Shown piece by piece: positions 6,743 through 13,170 of a stretch of 13,170 bases of DNA. The notes below the pieces were generated by a model. The model worked only from the letters and a program-made list of their open reading frames with translations. It searched no databases and had not been told where the DNA came from. Positions within the stretch are counted from its first letter, which is position 1; every line of letters begins with the position of its first letter. Location of the stretch: NCBI GenBank assembly GCA_013696535.1, contig JACCYI010000262.1, positions 1 to 13,170 of the forward strand. Reading direction: 5' to 3'. Origin of the DNA: Solirubrobacterales bacterium (GTDB lineage Bacteria > Actinomycetota > Thermoleophilia > Solirubrobacterales > Solirubrobacteraceae). Both the position numbers and the translations under genes were made by a program.

Positions 6743-6748
6743 TAGCCT
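6743..6748 (+). promoter_or_regulatory. candidate -10 element of a leaderless azlC transcript
   Basis: TAGCCT fits the actinobacterial TANNNT -10 and is followed by 6 bases and then GTG 6755. Transcription would begin at or next to the start codon. The same layout is seen at 8342-8355, and a TAACCT with equal spacing lies at 7846. No clear -35 was seen, and no ribosome binding site precedes the GTG. Confidence 0.4.
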
Positions 6749-6754
6749 GGGCGC

Positions 6755-7468
6755 GTGTCCCGGCGCAGCGGTGGTCAGCTCCGAGTAGGGCCTTCCGATC
6801 GCGGCGTGCGCCGCGGCGTCGTGCAAGACGGCTTGGCGATCGGGCTGACCAGCGGGGCGTACGCGGTTTCGTTCGGCGCGCTGGGCGTCACGACGGGGCT
6901 GTCAGTGGCGCAGACGTGCGCGCTCTCGCTGCTGATGTTCACGGGTGCGTCGCAGTTCGCGCTGCTGGGTGTCCTGGCGGGCGGTGGCGGTGCTGTATCA
7001 GCGGCCGCGACCGCGGCACTGGTTGGATCGCGCAATGCGCTGTACGCGTTGCGAGTGGCGCCGCTGCTGCGCGTGAGCGGCGCTCGGCGTCTGTTGGCTG
7101 CGCAGCTGGTCATCGATGAGAGCACCGCGATGGGAGTCGCCCGGCCGCCAGGGCCGCTCGGGCGACTCGCCTTCTACGCGACGGGGCTGGCGGTCTTAGT
7201 CTGTTGGAACCTGGGGACGCTCGTGGGCGCGCTCGGAGGGCGGGCGCTCGGTGATCCCGAGACCTACGGCCTCGATGTCGCGGCGTCCGCTGCCTTCGTG
7301 GCTCTCATCGCTCCGCAGGCACACTCGCTCGAGACGAAGCTCGTTGCGGTCGTGGCGGGCGCCGTCGCGCTGGTCGCCGTCCCGGTCCTGCCCGCCGGCG
7401 TGCCGGTGATGGTCGGCGCGCTGGTGGCCATGCTCGTCGTCGCGACGCGTGGGAGAGTTCGAGACTGA
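6755..7468 (+). CDS. azlC: AzlC-family branched-chain amino acid exporter subunit
   Basis: A 237-residue polytopic membrane protein; AzlC with AzlD exports branched-chain amino acids and analogues. After a basic N-terminal stretch (RRSGGQLRVGPSDRGVRRG) comes the family opening DGLAIGLTSGAYAVSFGALGV. It is followed by LMFTGASQFALLGVLAGGG (about 68-86), the SRNALYALRVAPLL segment (about 98-111) and IDESTAM (about 126-132), all diagnostic of AzlC. About seven hydrophobic segments run to the C-terminus. GTG 6755 is chosen because of the -10-like TAGCCT immediately upstream. A later GTG within the basic stretch is possible, as the first 20 residues are not conserved. The stop overlaps the AzlD start (TGATG). 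No Lrp/AzlB-type regulator gene is adjacent. Confidence 0.85.
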   Translation: MSRRSGGQLRVGPSDRGVRRGVVQDGLAIGLTSGAYAVSFGALGVTTGLSVAQTCALSLLMFTGASQFALLGVLAGGGGAVSAAATAALVGSRNALYALRVAPLLRVSGARRLLAAQLVIDESTAMGVARPPGPLGRLAFYATGLAVLVCWNLGTLVGALGGRALGDPETYGLDVAASAAFVALIAPQAHSLETKLVAVVAGAVALVAVPVLPAGVPVMVGALVAMLVVATRGRVRD

Positions 7469-7767
7469 TGTGGACGGCCGTTCTGCTCGGCTGCGCGGCT
7501 TGCTACGCGCTCAAGCTCGTCGGCTTCGCAGTTCCGGCGCGTCTTCTCACGACCCCACGCATCGTGGCTGTGAGCGCGGCGCTACCGGTCGCGCTGCTCG
7601 CCGGCCTGATCGCAGTGCAGACGTTCGACGACGGTCAGCGACTCACGCTCGACTTGCGGATCGCCGGGCTGGGCGCAGCGCTCGTGGCGGTCTGGCTGCG
7701 CGCGCCGTTCCTCGTGGTCGTCCTGGCGGGCGCGGCCACGACCGCGCTCCTGCGCTCACTGGGCTGA
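7468..7767 (+). CDS. azlD: AzlD-family branched-chain amino acid exporter small subunit
   Basis: A 99-residue membrane protein with four hydrophobic segments, the usual AzlD size. It begins MWTAVLLGCAACYALKLVGFAVP and continues with a PRIVAVSAALPVALLAGLIAVQTF segment, as in AzlD. The C-terminal half contains RIAGLGAALVAVWLRAPFLVVVLAGAATTALLR, typical of the family. ATG 7468 shares bases with the AzlC stop codon, so the two subunits are translated together. The stretch 7768-7845 after it has no gene. Confidence 0.85.
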   Translation: MWTAVLLGCAACYALKLVGFAVPARLLTTPRIVAVSAALPVALLAGLIAVQTFDDGQRLTLDLRIAGLGAALVAVWLRAPFLVVVLAGAATTALLRSLG

Positions 7768-7845
7768 CCTGCGAAGGCCGTGCTCGCGTCATCCCGACTT
7801 CGACAATCGGGCCAGCCAGAGCCGGGGCGCGCGATCCGGCGTGGC

Positions 7846-7851
7846 TAACCT
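7846..7851 (+). promoter_or_regulatory. candidate -10 element upstream of the small membrane protein
   Basis: TAACCT fits TANNNT and would place the transcript start near 7858. That gives a 36-base leader carrying GGAGG (7882-7886), a strong ribosome binding site 7 bases before GTG 7894. A GTG also sits exactly at 7858, so a leaderless longer form is possible. No -35 was recognised. Confidence 0.35.
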
Positions 7852-7893
7852 GGCGGAGTGATCTCTCTCATCCTGGCCACGGGAGGGAGCGAC

Positions 7894-8151
7894 GTGCCGC
7901 TACAAGTCATCCAGGTCTTCGGTTCGCTCTTCATCCTCTCGGCTTTTGCGCTCCAGCAGGCGGGACGCCTACGCGCCGATGCCGTCGCCTACCTGGCCGC
8001 GAACCTCTTGGGCTCGGCCATTCTCGCGGTGCTCGCGGCGATCGAGGTGCAGTGGGGCTTTCTGCTGCTTGAAACCGTGTGGGGAATCGTGTCGCTGTAC
8101 TCACTTCTGCGCGTGCTGAAAGGAAAGCCGGTCGCCGGCGCGACCCACTGA
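7894..8151 (+). CDS. CBU_0592-like small membrane protein
   Basis: An 85-residue protein from GTG 7894, chosen for the GGAGG at 7882-7886 with ideal spacing and because family members start a few residues before the first helix. Starting at GTG 7858 would add 12 residues (ISLILATGGSD). Three hydrophobic helices are visible: QVIQVFGSLFILSAFALQQ, AYLAANLLGSAILAVLAAI and GFLLLETVWGIVSLYSLL. The QQAGRLRADAVAYLAANLLGS region resembles the CBU_0592 family, whose function is unknown. It stands alone between the azl pair and the dehydrogenase. Confidence 0.75.
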   Translation: MPLQVIQVFGSLFILSAFALQQAGRLRADAVAYLAANLLGSAILAVLAAIEVQWGFLLLETVWGIVSLYSLLRVLKGKPVAGATH

Positions 8152-8354
8152 CGCGCTCAGCACACTCGGGCGCCAGGTGCTCGCGCGGGCGCGCACACCG
8201 AGCCGCAAGAGAGGCGGTGAGCCTCCGCGCCGTCCGGGCTCGATCAGCCGGTCCAGAACCGGCGGCTCGGACGCCGCGCGCGCCGAGTCCCGACCCAGGG
8301 GTGGTCGACGACCACGCCTCGCTGAAGTTGACGCCGGCCGCTAGCGTGACGGGT
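8152..8354. other. 203-bp spacer with several short hairpins
   Basis: No gene is seen here. Inverted repeats include GAGGC/GCCTC with a 5-base loop (8211-8225) and GCCGGT/ACCGGC with a 5-base loop (8247-8263). A third, GTGGTC/GACCAC with a 3-base loop (8301-8315), can be extended by two more pairs past one mismatch. The 8247-8263 hairpin could end transcription from upstream. The 8301-8315 one lies just upstream of where the -35 of the dehydrogenase promoter should be and could be an operator. There are no T-tracts. Confidence 0.4.
8342..8347 (+). promoter_or_regulatory. candidate -10 element of a leaderless alcohol dehydrogenase transcript
   Basis: TAGCGT fits TANNNT and is followed by 7 bases and GTG 8355, placing the transcript start at the start codon. 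An in-frame GTG at 8346 overlaps the -10 and is therefore not favoured. TTGACG at 8328-8333 is only 8 bases away and cannot be its -35. Confidence 0.4.
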
Positions 8355-9488
8355 GTGTCCACGGTTCGGGCGGCGACGCTGGTCGCACCCCACACGCTTG
8401 AAGTGCGCGGCTATCCGTTTCCGAACGAGCTCGAGCCGGGCGCCGTCCTTCTGCGCATGCTCGCGTCCGGTATCTGCGGGACGGACAAGCACACCTTCCG
8501 CGGGGAGACGGGGCAGTACGCAGGCACGGACAACGAGCGCTCGACCCCGTTTCCGATCATCCAGGGCCACGAGAACGTCGGGGTCGTGGATTCGATCGGC
8601 CCTGGGGGCGCCTGGGCGCAGGACGGCTCGCCGTTGCGCCCGGGAGATCGGGTCGTTCCGGCGCCCAATCGGGCCTGCGGTCATTGCCACATGTGCACGC
8701 GTGGCTTCCCCTACTACCTCTGTCGCCGGCTCGAGAACTACGGGAACTCGCTCTCGTGCAGTCGCTCGCCTCATCTGTTCGGTGGCTGGTCGGAGTATCT
8801 CTACCTCAAGCCCCGCACAGCGGTCTTCCGTGTTCCTGGAGAGCTGCCGGATGATGTCGCAGTCCTCACGGAGATCTTCGCGGTCACCCACAGCCTCGAG
8901 CGGGCCGCCCAGCTGCCGAGCCCGGCGGGCTTGCGGCCGGGAGGGTCCATCGCCGTGATCGGCGTCGGGGCGCTCGGGCTGGCGCACGCCATCAAGGCGT
9001 CGCTCATGGGTGCCGGGCGCATCGTCGCGATCGACCACTCGCCACGGCGGCTGGAGCTCGCCTCACGACTCGCCGGGGCGGAGACGGTGCACGCTCACGC
9101 CGGTTGCGCAGCCGACGTCCGAGACCTCTGCGCCGGCGACGGGGTCGACGCGGTCGTCAACGCCACGGGATTCCCGGGCTCCTTCGCGGCGGCCGTGGAG
9201 ATGGTGCGTGACGGGGGATTGGTGATCGAGGTCGGCGCCTTCGTGGACATGGGTGACGAGGTGTTCAACCCGGCTGTGCTGTGTGGGCGCAATCTGACGA
9301 TGCTCGGTATCGGCGGGGAGGATCTGCTGGTGTACGAGAGGACGCTCGCGCTGCTCGCCCGCCACCACCGCGTGATCCCGTTCGCGGACATGATCTCGCA
9401 CCGCTTCGCGATCCGGGATGCGCCGGCGGCCATGCAGATGGCGCTCGACGTCGAGCGCTCCGCCAAGGTCCTCATCACTCCCGCCTAA
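8355..9488 (+). CDS. zinc-dependent medium-chain alcohol dehydrogenase family protein
   Basis: A 377-residue NAD(P)-dependent oxidoreductase of the MDR superfamily. The N-terminal GroES-like domain carries catalytic zinc ligands C41 (GICGTD), H72 and E73 (GHENVG), with E173 (LTEIFAV) in the place of the Glu of polyol dehydrogenases. Four cysteines, C108, C111, C114 and C123, form the structural zinc lobe. The Rossmann domain has GVGALG (203-208), and D227 at the end of the next strand (AIDHS), which favours NAD over NADP. The substrate is not readable from sequence; the segment YGNSLSCSRSPHLFGGWSEY and the sorbitol/threonine dehydrogenase-like features leave a sugar, polyol or other alcohol open. 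GTG 8355 is chosen because the protein then begins with the usual first strand and is preceded by TAGCGT at leaderless distance. It is apparently transcribed alone; the acetyltransferase gene starts 34 bases after it. Confidence 0.85.
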   Translation: MSTVRAATLVAPHTLEVRGYPFPNELEPGAVLLRMLASGICGTDKHTFRGETGQYAGTDNERSTPFPIIQGHENVGVVDSIGPGGAWAQDGSPLRPGDRVVPAPNRACGHCHMCTRGFPYYLCRRLENYGNSLSCSRSPHLFGGWSEYLYLKPRTAVFRVPGELPDDVAVLTEIFAVTHSLERAAQLPSPAGLRPGGSIAVIGVGALGLAHAIKASLMGAGRIVAIDHSPRRLELASRLAGAETVHAHAGCAADVRDLCAGDGVDAVVNATGFPGSFAAAVEMVRDGGLVIEVGAFVDMGDEVFNPAVLCGRNLTMLGIGGEDLLVYERTLALLARHHRVIPFADMISHRFAIRDAPAAMQMALDVERSAKVLITPA

Positions 9489-9522
9489 CGACGGCCGGGT
9501 ATGGCTGCGAGGATGAGGGCCA

Positions 9523-10215
9523 ATGTCCGCTGAGCTCCCTCGGAGCGGAAGCCTCGCCGATTGGCATCCGGCCCGGAGGCCTGAACACCACGTCCTGAAC
9601 GGCACTCGCGTGAGCCTCGAGCCACTCGACCACGAACGCCACGCCGACGACCTGTTCTCCGCCTCGCAAGGCCCGGGAGCCGACCCCGGCTTGTGGCGCT
9701 ACATGCCCTATGGGCCGTTCTCAGACGCCCGCGAGCTGCGTGTCTGGCTTGCCGATCATGCCGCCTCGGCCGACCCGCTCTTCCTCGCGGTGGTCGACCT
9801 GGCGACCGGCCGGGCCGGCGGGATCGTCTCCTACCTGCGCGTCGAGCCCGCGCATGGCTGCATCGAGATCGGGCACGTCTGGTTCGGCGCCGGGCTCCAA
9901 CGGACGCCGCCCGCCACGGAAGCGATCTACCTGCTCGCCCGCCACGCGTTCGACGACCTCGGAAACCGCCGCCTGGAGTGGAAGTGCGACGCGGCCAACG
10001 CCCGCTCACGCAGCGCCGCCGCGCGCTACGGCTTCACCTTCGAAGGCGTCTTCCGCAACCACCTGGTCGTCAAGGGCCGCAACCGTGACACCGCGTGGTA
10101 CTCCATGCTCGACCGCGAGTGGCCTACCGCGCGCCACGCCTTCGAGAGCTGGCTGGCTCCTGAGAACTTCGATGCCGACGGCCGTCAGCGCCGCCCCTTG
10201 ACAGAGCTGCGCTGA
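9523..10215 (+). CDS. GNAT-family N-acetyltransferase (RimJ/RimL-like)
   Basis: A 230-residue cytoplasmic acetyltransferase using acetyl-CoA. It follows the RimJ/RimL-type (Acetyltransf_3) plan: LNGTRVSLEPLDHERHADDLF near the start, then FLAVVDLATGRAGGIVSYLRV and IEIGHVWFGAGLQRTPPATEA (about 114-134, strand 4 and the CoA loop). RLEWKCDAANARSRSAAARYGFTFEGVFRNH (150-180) is the typical C-terminal signature, followed by GRNRDTAWYSMLDREWP (185-201). The substrate is unknown. ATG 9523 has GAGGA (9509-9513) or GAGGG (9515-9519) upstream. It may share a transcript with the dehydrogenase gene, from which it is separated by 34 bases. Confidence 0.85.
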   Translation: MSAELPRSGSLADWHPARRPEHHVLNGTRVSLEPLDHERHADDLFSASQGPGADPGLWRYMPYGPFSDARELRVWLADHAASADPLFLAVVDLATGRAGGIVSYLRVEPAHGCIEIGHVWFGAGLQRTPPATEAIYLLARHAFDDLGNRRLEWKCDAANARSRSAAARYGFTFEGVFRNHLVVKGRNRDTAWYSMLDREWPTARHAFESWLAPENFDADGRQRRPLTELR

Positions 10216-10229
10216 GCATCCAGGTCGGG

Positions 10230-10235
10230 TACCGT
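10230..10235 (+). promoter_or_regulatory. candidate -10 element of the amylase gene
   Basis: TACCGT fits TANNNT and lies 48 bases before the amylase ATG, leaving a leader of about 41 bases that ends in a purine-rich ribosome binding site (AA followed by seven Gs, 10272-10280). The -35 region is not recognisable; a perfect TTGACA at 10198-10203 is 26 bases away, which is too far. Confidence 0.3.
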
Positions 10236-10283
10236 TCGCGCGATCCGCGGGAGAGGTGCAACCGAAGAAACAAGGGGGGGTCC

Positions 10284-13058
10284 ATGACGGGTCGTCGGGG
10301 CAGGTCCGCCGGGATGCTGGCGGCTTTGGCGATCGCCGTCTGGGCGGCCACGGGCGGAGTTGCGGTCGGGCAGGATGGCGTTGCGGGAGCTCAGCACAGC
10401 CTGCGCAGCCCAGTGACCGACGAGAACTTCTATTTCGTCATGGCGGACCGGTTCGAGAACGGCACGCCCGCGAACGACCTGGGTGGACTGCCCGCCGACC
10501 GTCTCACCTCGGGCTATGACCCGACGGCTCGGGGCTTCTACCACGGCGGCGACCTGCAGGGGATCATCCGTCGCCTCGACTACATCGCGGGGCTGGGGAC
10601 CACCTCGATCTGGCTGACGCCCAGCTTCAAGAACCGCGCCGTCCAGCGCCCGGTGACCGCCGCCGATCAGCCCTCGGCCGGCTACCACGGCTACTGGGTG
10701 ACGGACTTCACGCAGATCGACCCGCACCTCGGCACCAACGACGATCTCGCCGAGCTCGTGGCCGCCGCCCACCGGCGGGGGATGAAGGTCTACTTCGACA
10801 TCATCACCAACCACACCGCGGACGTCATCGAGTTCGAGGAGGGCGCGCGGCCGAAGTACGTCCCTAAGGACGCGAGGCCCTACCGCACGGCGGCCGGCGT
10901 CCCGTTCGACGACCGTGACTTCGCAGGTACGGACGACTTCCCCGAGCTCGACCCCGCGGTCAGCTTCCCGTACAGGCCGGTCATCCCGGCGGGCGCCGAT
11001 CGCAAGACGCCCGACTGGCTCAACGACGTCTCGCTCTACCACAACCGGGGCGACACCACCTTCACCAACGAGGACTCCCTGTACGGCGACTTCTTCGGTC
11101 TCGACGACCTGTTCACGGAGCACCCGCGCGTCGTGCGGGGGATGATCGACATCTACAAGGGATGGATCAAGGACTTCGGGATCGACGGCTTCCGCATCGA
11201 CACGATGCGCCACGTCAACGACGAGTTCTGGCAGAAGTTCGGGCCTGAAGTGCTCAAGTATGCGCGCGAGCAGGGCAAGCCGGAGTTCTTCATGTTCGGC
11301 GAGGTGGCAGATACGAGCAAGCCCTACACGTCGCGCTTCTCGACGAAGGACCAGATGCAGTCTGTCCTGGACTTCCCGTTCCAGGCAGCGGCGCAGGACT
11401 TCGCGGCCAACTCGGGGTCGACCGAGAAGCTGGCCGACTTCTTCGCCGACGATGATTGGTACACCGACGCCGACTCGAACGCCTACCAACTTCCCACGTT
11501 CCTGGGCAACCACGACATGGGCCGGATCGGCCGCTTCATCGGGGTGGCCAACGCCGGGGCGTCCGACGCGGAACTGCTCTCGCGCGATCGCCTGGCGCAT
11601 GAGCTCATGTACTTCTCGCGCGGCAACCCGGTCGTCTACTACGGGGACGAGCAGGGGTTCACGGGTGACGGCGGCGATCAGCTGGCCCGCCAGGACATGT
11701 TCCCGAGCCGCGTCTCGGAGTACAACGACGACGACCTGATCGGCACGGAAGCGACCACGGCCGAATCGAACTTCGACCGCGGGCACCCGCTCTATCGCAA
11801 GGTCGCGCAGCTTGCGCGGCTGACCCGGAAGCACCCGGCGTTGCGCGATGGAGCTCTCCAGCACCGCTACTCGACCGAGGGGCCGGGGATCTACGCGTTC
11901 TCGCGGATCGGCCGGATGCAGCAGCGTGAGTACGTCGTCGCACTCAACAACTCCGAGTCCGAGCAGACCGCATCGATCCGGACGTACGCCGGGCGGCGGC
12001 GCTTCGATCCTGTGTACGGCTCCAGCCGGGGCGCCATCCGGACGAGCGCATCGGGTCGACTCCGGGTGAAGGTACCGCCGTTGTCGGCGGTGGTCTATGC
12101 GTCGTCCGGGCGGATCGGAGCGAGCCCCTCCGCTCCGACGGTGTTCCTCGAGGCGCCGGCGCCCAGCGCCGAGGATCGGGGCCGGATGGAGGTCGGCGCC
12201 GACGTCGACGGCGACTCGTTTTACGAGGTCACCTTCGAGGCGAAGGTGGGAGACGCCGGCTGGCAGTCGATCGGGACCGACGACAACGCTCCTTATCGTG
12301 TCTATCACGACGTCTCAAGCCACTCCACCGGGACGCCGGTTCAGTATCGGGCGGTCGTGCTCGACAACGCCGGCCACTCCCGACGCAGCCGTGTGCGCAG
12401 CACCGAGGTGCCGGCTCCTCGAATAACGCTCAGCACGCCGGCCGACGGTGCCAAGGTGCGCGGCGAGGTCCGCCTGCTCGCGAAGACCGACCCCGAGCGC
12501 GCGACACAGACGGTCACTTTCCAGCGCCGCGTCGCGACGGGCGTGTGGACGGCGATCGGCACCGATACCTCTTCTCCGGACTACAGCTTGGTGGACGACA
12601 TCACGAGCCTCGGCCTTGCTCCGGGCGACGCGATCAGCTACCGAGCCGTCCTCACGGAAGTCGACGGAAACGAGGTGCAGAGCAGACCGCGGACGATCGC
12701 GGTGGCGCCGCCGCCGCTGACGACCGCGATCGTCCACTATCGGCGCGCCAACGGCGACTACGCCAACTGGGGCCTGCACCTCTTCGGCGACGCCATCGGC
12801 GACGCCGCGCTGGGACAAGTGGCTTGGGGGAGACCGTGGCCCTACACGGCGATCGATGACTTTGGCGCGCGGTACGAGATCCCGCTCAAGGACGACACCG
12901 CACCGCTGAACTACATCATCCACCTGCCGGGCCGCGACGACGTGCCGACCGGGCGCGAACCGGGCGGCGACCGGACCTTCATCCCGGTCGACAGCCCGGA
13001 GGTGTGGGTGGTGCAGGGCGACTCGACCATCCACGCGACAAGACCGCCTGGAACCTGA
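10284..13058 (+). CDS. secreted GH13 alpha-amylase with two Ig-like domains and C-terminal CBM41/PUD
   Basis: A 924-residue extracellular enzyme predicted to cleave alpha-1,4-glucans. A basic N-terminus plus hydrophobic core (MTGRRGRSAGMLAALAIAVW) is a signal peptide, with cleavage likely near AGA36-Q37. The GH13 barrel (about 45-520) holds all four conserved regions: DIITNH (172-177), GFRIDTMRH (302-310) with nucleophile D306, FMFGEVAD (336-343) with acid/base E340, and FLGNHDM (406-412) with D411. A C-terminal beta domain follows to about 610. Two related beta-sandwich modules (about 618-710 and 720-808) share the pattern GW/VW-x-x-IGTD..SYRAV-L. Residues 816-918 (IVHYRRANGDYANWGLHLFGD to EVWVVQGD) match the pullulanase-associated starch-binding domain, here at the C-terminus rather than the usual N-terminus. 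The gene stands alone with its own leader. A 29-bp repeat crosses its stop codon. Confidence 0.92.
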   Translation: MTGRRGRSAGMLAALAIAVWAATGGVAVGQDGVAGAQHSLRSPVTDENFYFVMADRFENGTPANDLGGLPADRLTSGYDPTARGFYHGGDLQGIIRRLDYIAGLGTTSIWLTPSFKNRAVQRPVTAADQPSAGYHGYWVTDFTQIDPHLGTNDDLAELVAAAHRRGMKVYFDIITNHTADVIEFEEGARPKYVPKDARPYRTAAGVPFDDRDFAGTDDFPELDPAVSFPYRPVIPAGADRKTPDWLNDVSLYHNRGDTTFTNEDSLYGDFFGLDDLFTEHPRVVRGMIDIYKGWIKDFGIDGFRIDTMRHVNDEFWQKFGPEVLKYAREQGKPEFFMFGEVADTSKPYTSRFSTKDQMQSVLDFPFQAAAQDFAANSGSTEKLADFFADDDWYTDADSNAYQLPTFLGNHDMGRIGRFIGVANAGASDAELLSRDRLAHELMYFSRGNPVVYYGDEQGFTGDGGDQLARQDMFPSRVSEYNDDDLIGTEATTAESNFDRGHPLYRKVAQLARLTRKHPALRDGALQHRYSTEGPGIYAFSRIGRMQQREYVVALNNSESEQTASIRTYAGRRRFDPVYGSSRGAIRTSASGRLRVKVPPLSAVVYASSGRIGASPSAPTVFLEAPAPSAEDRGRMEVGADVDGDSFYEVTFEAKVGDAGWQSIGTDDNAPYRVYHDVSSHSTGTPVQYRAVVLDNAGHSRRSRVRSTEVPAPRITLSTPADGAKVRGEVRLLAKTDPERATQTVTFQRRVATGVWTAIGTDTSSPDYSLVDDITSLGLAPGDAISYRAVLTEVDGNEVQSRPRTIAVAPPPLTTAIVHYRRANGDYANWGLHLFGDAIGDAALGQVAWGRPWPYTAIDDFGARYEIPLKDDTAPLNYIIHLPGRDDVPTGREPGGDRTFIPVDSPEVWVVQGDSTIHATRPPGT

Positions 13059-13100
13059 GACACACGACAAGACCGCCTGGAACCCGAGACGGCCGCCTGG
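13032..13100 (+). repeat. 29-bp tandem repeat (about 2.4 copies) across the amylase stop codon
   Basis: Bases 13032-13061 recur at 13061-13090 with two mismatches (13035/13064 and 13056/13085). The core GACAAGACCGCCTGGAACC is identical in both copies. A third, shortened unit (GGCCGCCTGG, 13091-13100) follows after loss of nine bases. One mismatch creates the amylase stop: TGA 13056-13058 corresponds to CGA in copy two. With CGA, the frame would continue 15 codons to TAA 13101-13103. Confidence 0.8.
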
Positions 13101-13164
13101 TAAGGACGTCGTAAGACCTGCTCGCGAGACTTGAGCGGTCCGTTCGAGCGCAAAGGAGCACGTC

Positions 13165-13170
13165 ATGATC
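13165..13170 (+). CDS. start of a truncated downstream gene (first two codons)
   Basis: AAAGGAG (13152-13158) is a strong ribosome binding site, 6 bases before ATG 13165, and the window ends after ATGATC (Met-Ile). No product can be named. The 61 bases between the repeat and this site show no clear promoter. Confidence 0.5.

Noticed and set aside
8079..8354. N-terminal extension of the alcohol dehydrogenase into the upstream gene
   Set aside because: The added residues are Arg/Ala-rich, overlap the small membrane protein and precede the normal first strand of the dehydrogenase fold; GTG 8355 fits the family.
10198..10203. Perfect TTGACA as -35 of the amylase promoter
   Set aside because: It lies in the end of the acetyltransferase gene and is 26 bases from the TACCGT -10, and nothing resembling a -10 lies at the normal 16-18 base distance.
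10185..12308. Open frame of about 707 codons antisense to the amylase gene
   Set aside because: The amylase frame has full GH13 motifs, a signal peptide and a ribosome binding site. The antisense frame reads as Arg/Val/Asp-rich low-complexity sequence with no domain, a usual by-product of GC-rich codon bias.

Overview
The window is GC-rich bacterial DNA with dense genes, many GTG starts, stop/start overlaps (GTGA, ATGA, TGATG) and -10-like TANNNT hexamers placed directly before start codons. Together these point to a high-GC actinobacterium. The gene set and protein style (a Ser/Thr/Pro-tailed membrane protein with ApbE and a ferric-reductase-like protein; MetY followed by a CoA-binding protein) suggest the Thermoleophilia/Solirubrobacterales. 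That placement is inference; no rRNA or marker gene is present.

Left part (1-4147, + strand). After what may be the C-terminal end of an upstream gene (3-77) comes an OmpR-class two-component system. The response regulator (200-902) and sensor kinase (907-2321) are recognisable from end to end but carry three single-base deletions between them. Next is a compact, translationally coupled operon: a one-helix membrane protein with a low-complexity tail (2461-2781), an ApbE-like FAD:protein FMN transferase (2778-3584) and a four-histidine ferric-reductase-like haem membrane protein (3581-4147). The regions upstream of the regulator and of this operon share a tandem TCCCAG/TCAG box with 11-bp periodicity, so the regulator probably controls both. 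The group looks like a small membrane redox module with its own sensor.

Middle (4237-7767). An OsmC-family gene (minus strand) ends in a perfect hairpin whose loop is its own stop codon. It diverges from metY (O-acetylhomoserine sulfhydrylase), which overlaps a YccU-like CoA-binding protein gene. The divergent spacer holds an unusually AT-rich imperfect palindrome. An AzlC/AzlD branched-chain amino acid exporter pair follows.

Right part (7768-13170). There is a small CBU_0592-like membrane protein, a 203-bp spacer with hairpins, a zinc-dependent medium-chain alcohol dehydrogenase, a GNAT acetyltransferase, and a 924-residue secreted GH13 alpha-amylase. The amylase has two tandem Ig-like domains and a C-terminal CBM41/PUD-type starch-binding domain. 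A 29-bp tandem repeat spans the amylase stop codon. The last bases hold a strong ribosome binding site and the first two codons of another + strand gene.

I saw no tRNA, rRNA, CRISPR array, insertion sequence or phage gene. Apart from the broken two-component pair, all genes read as intact.
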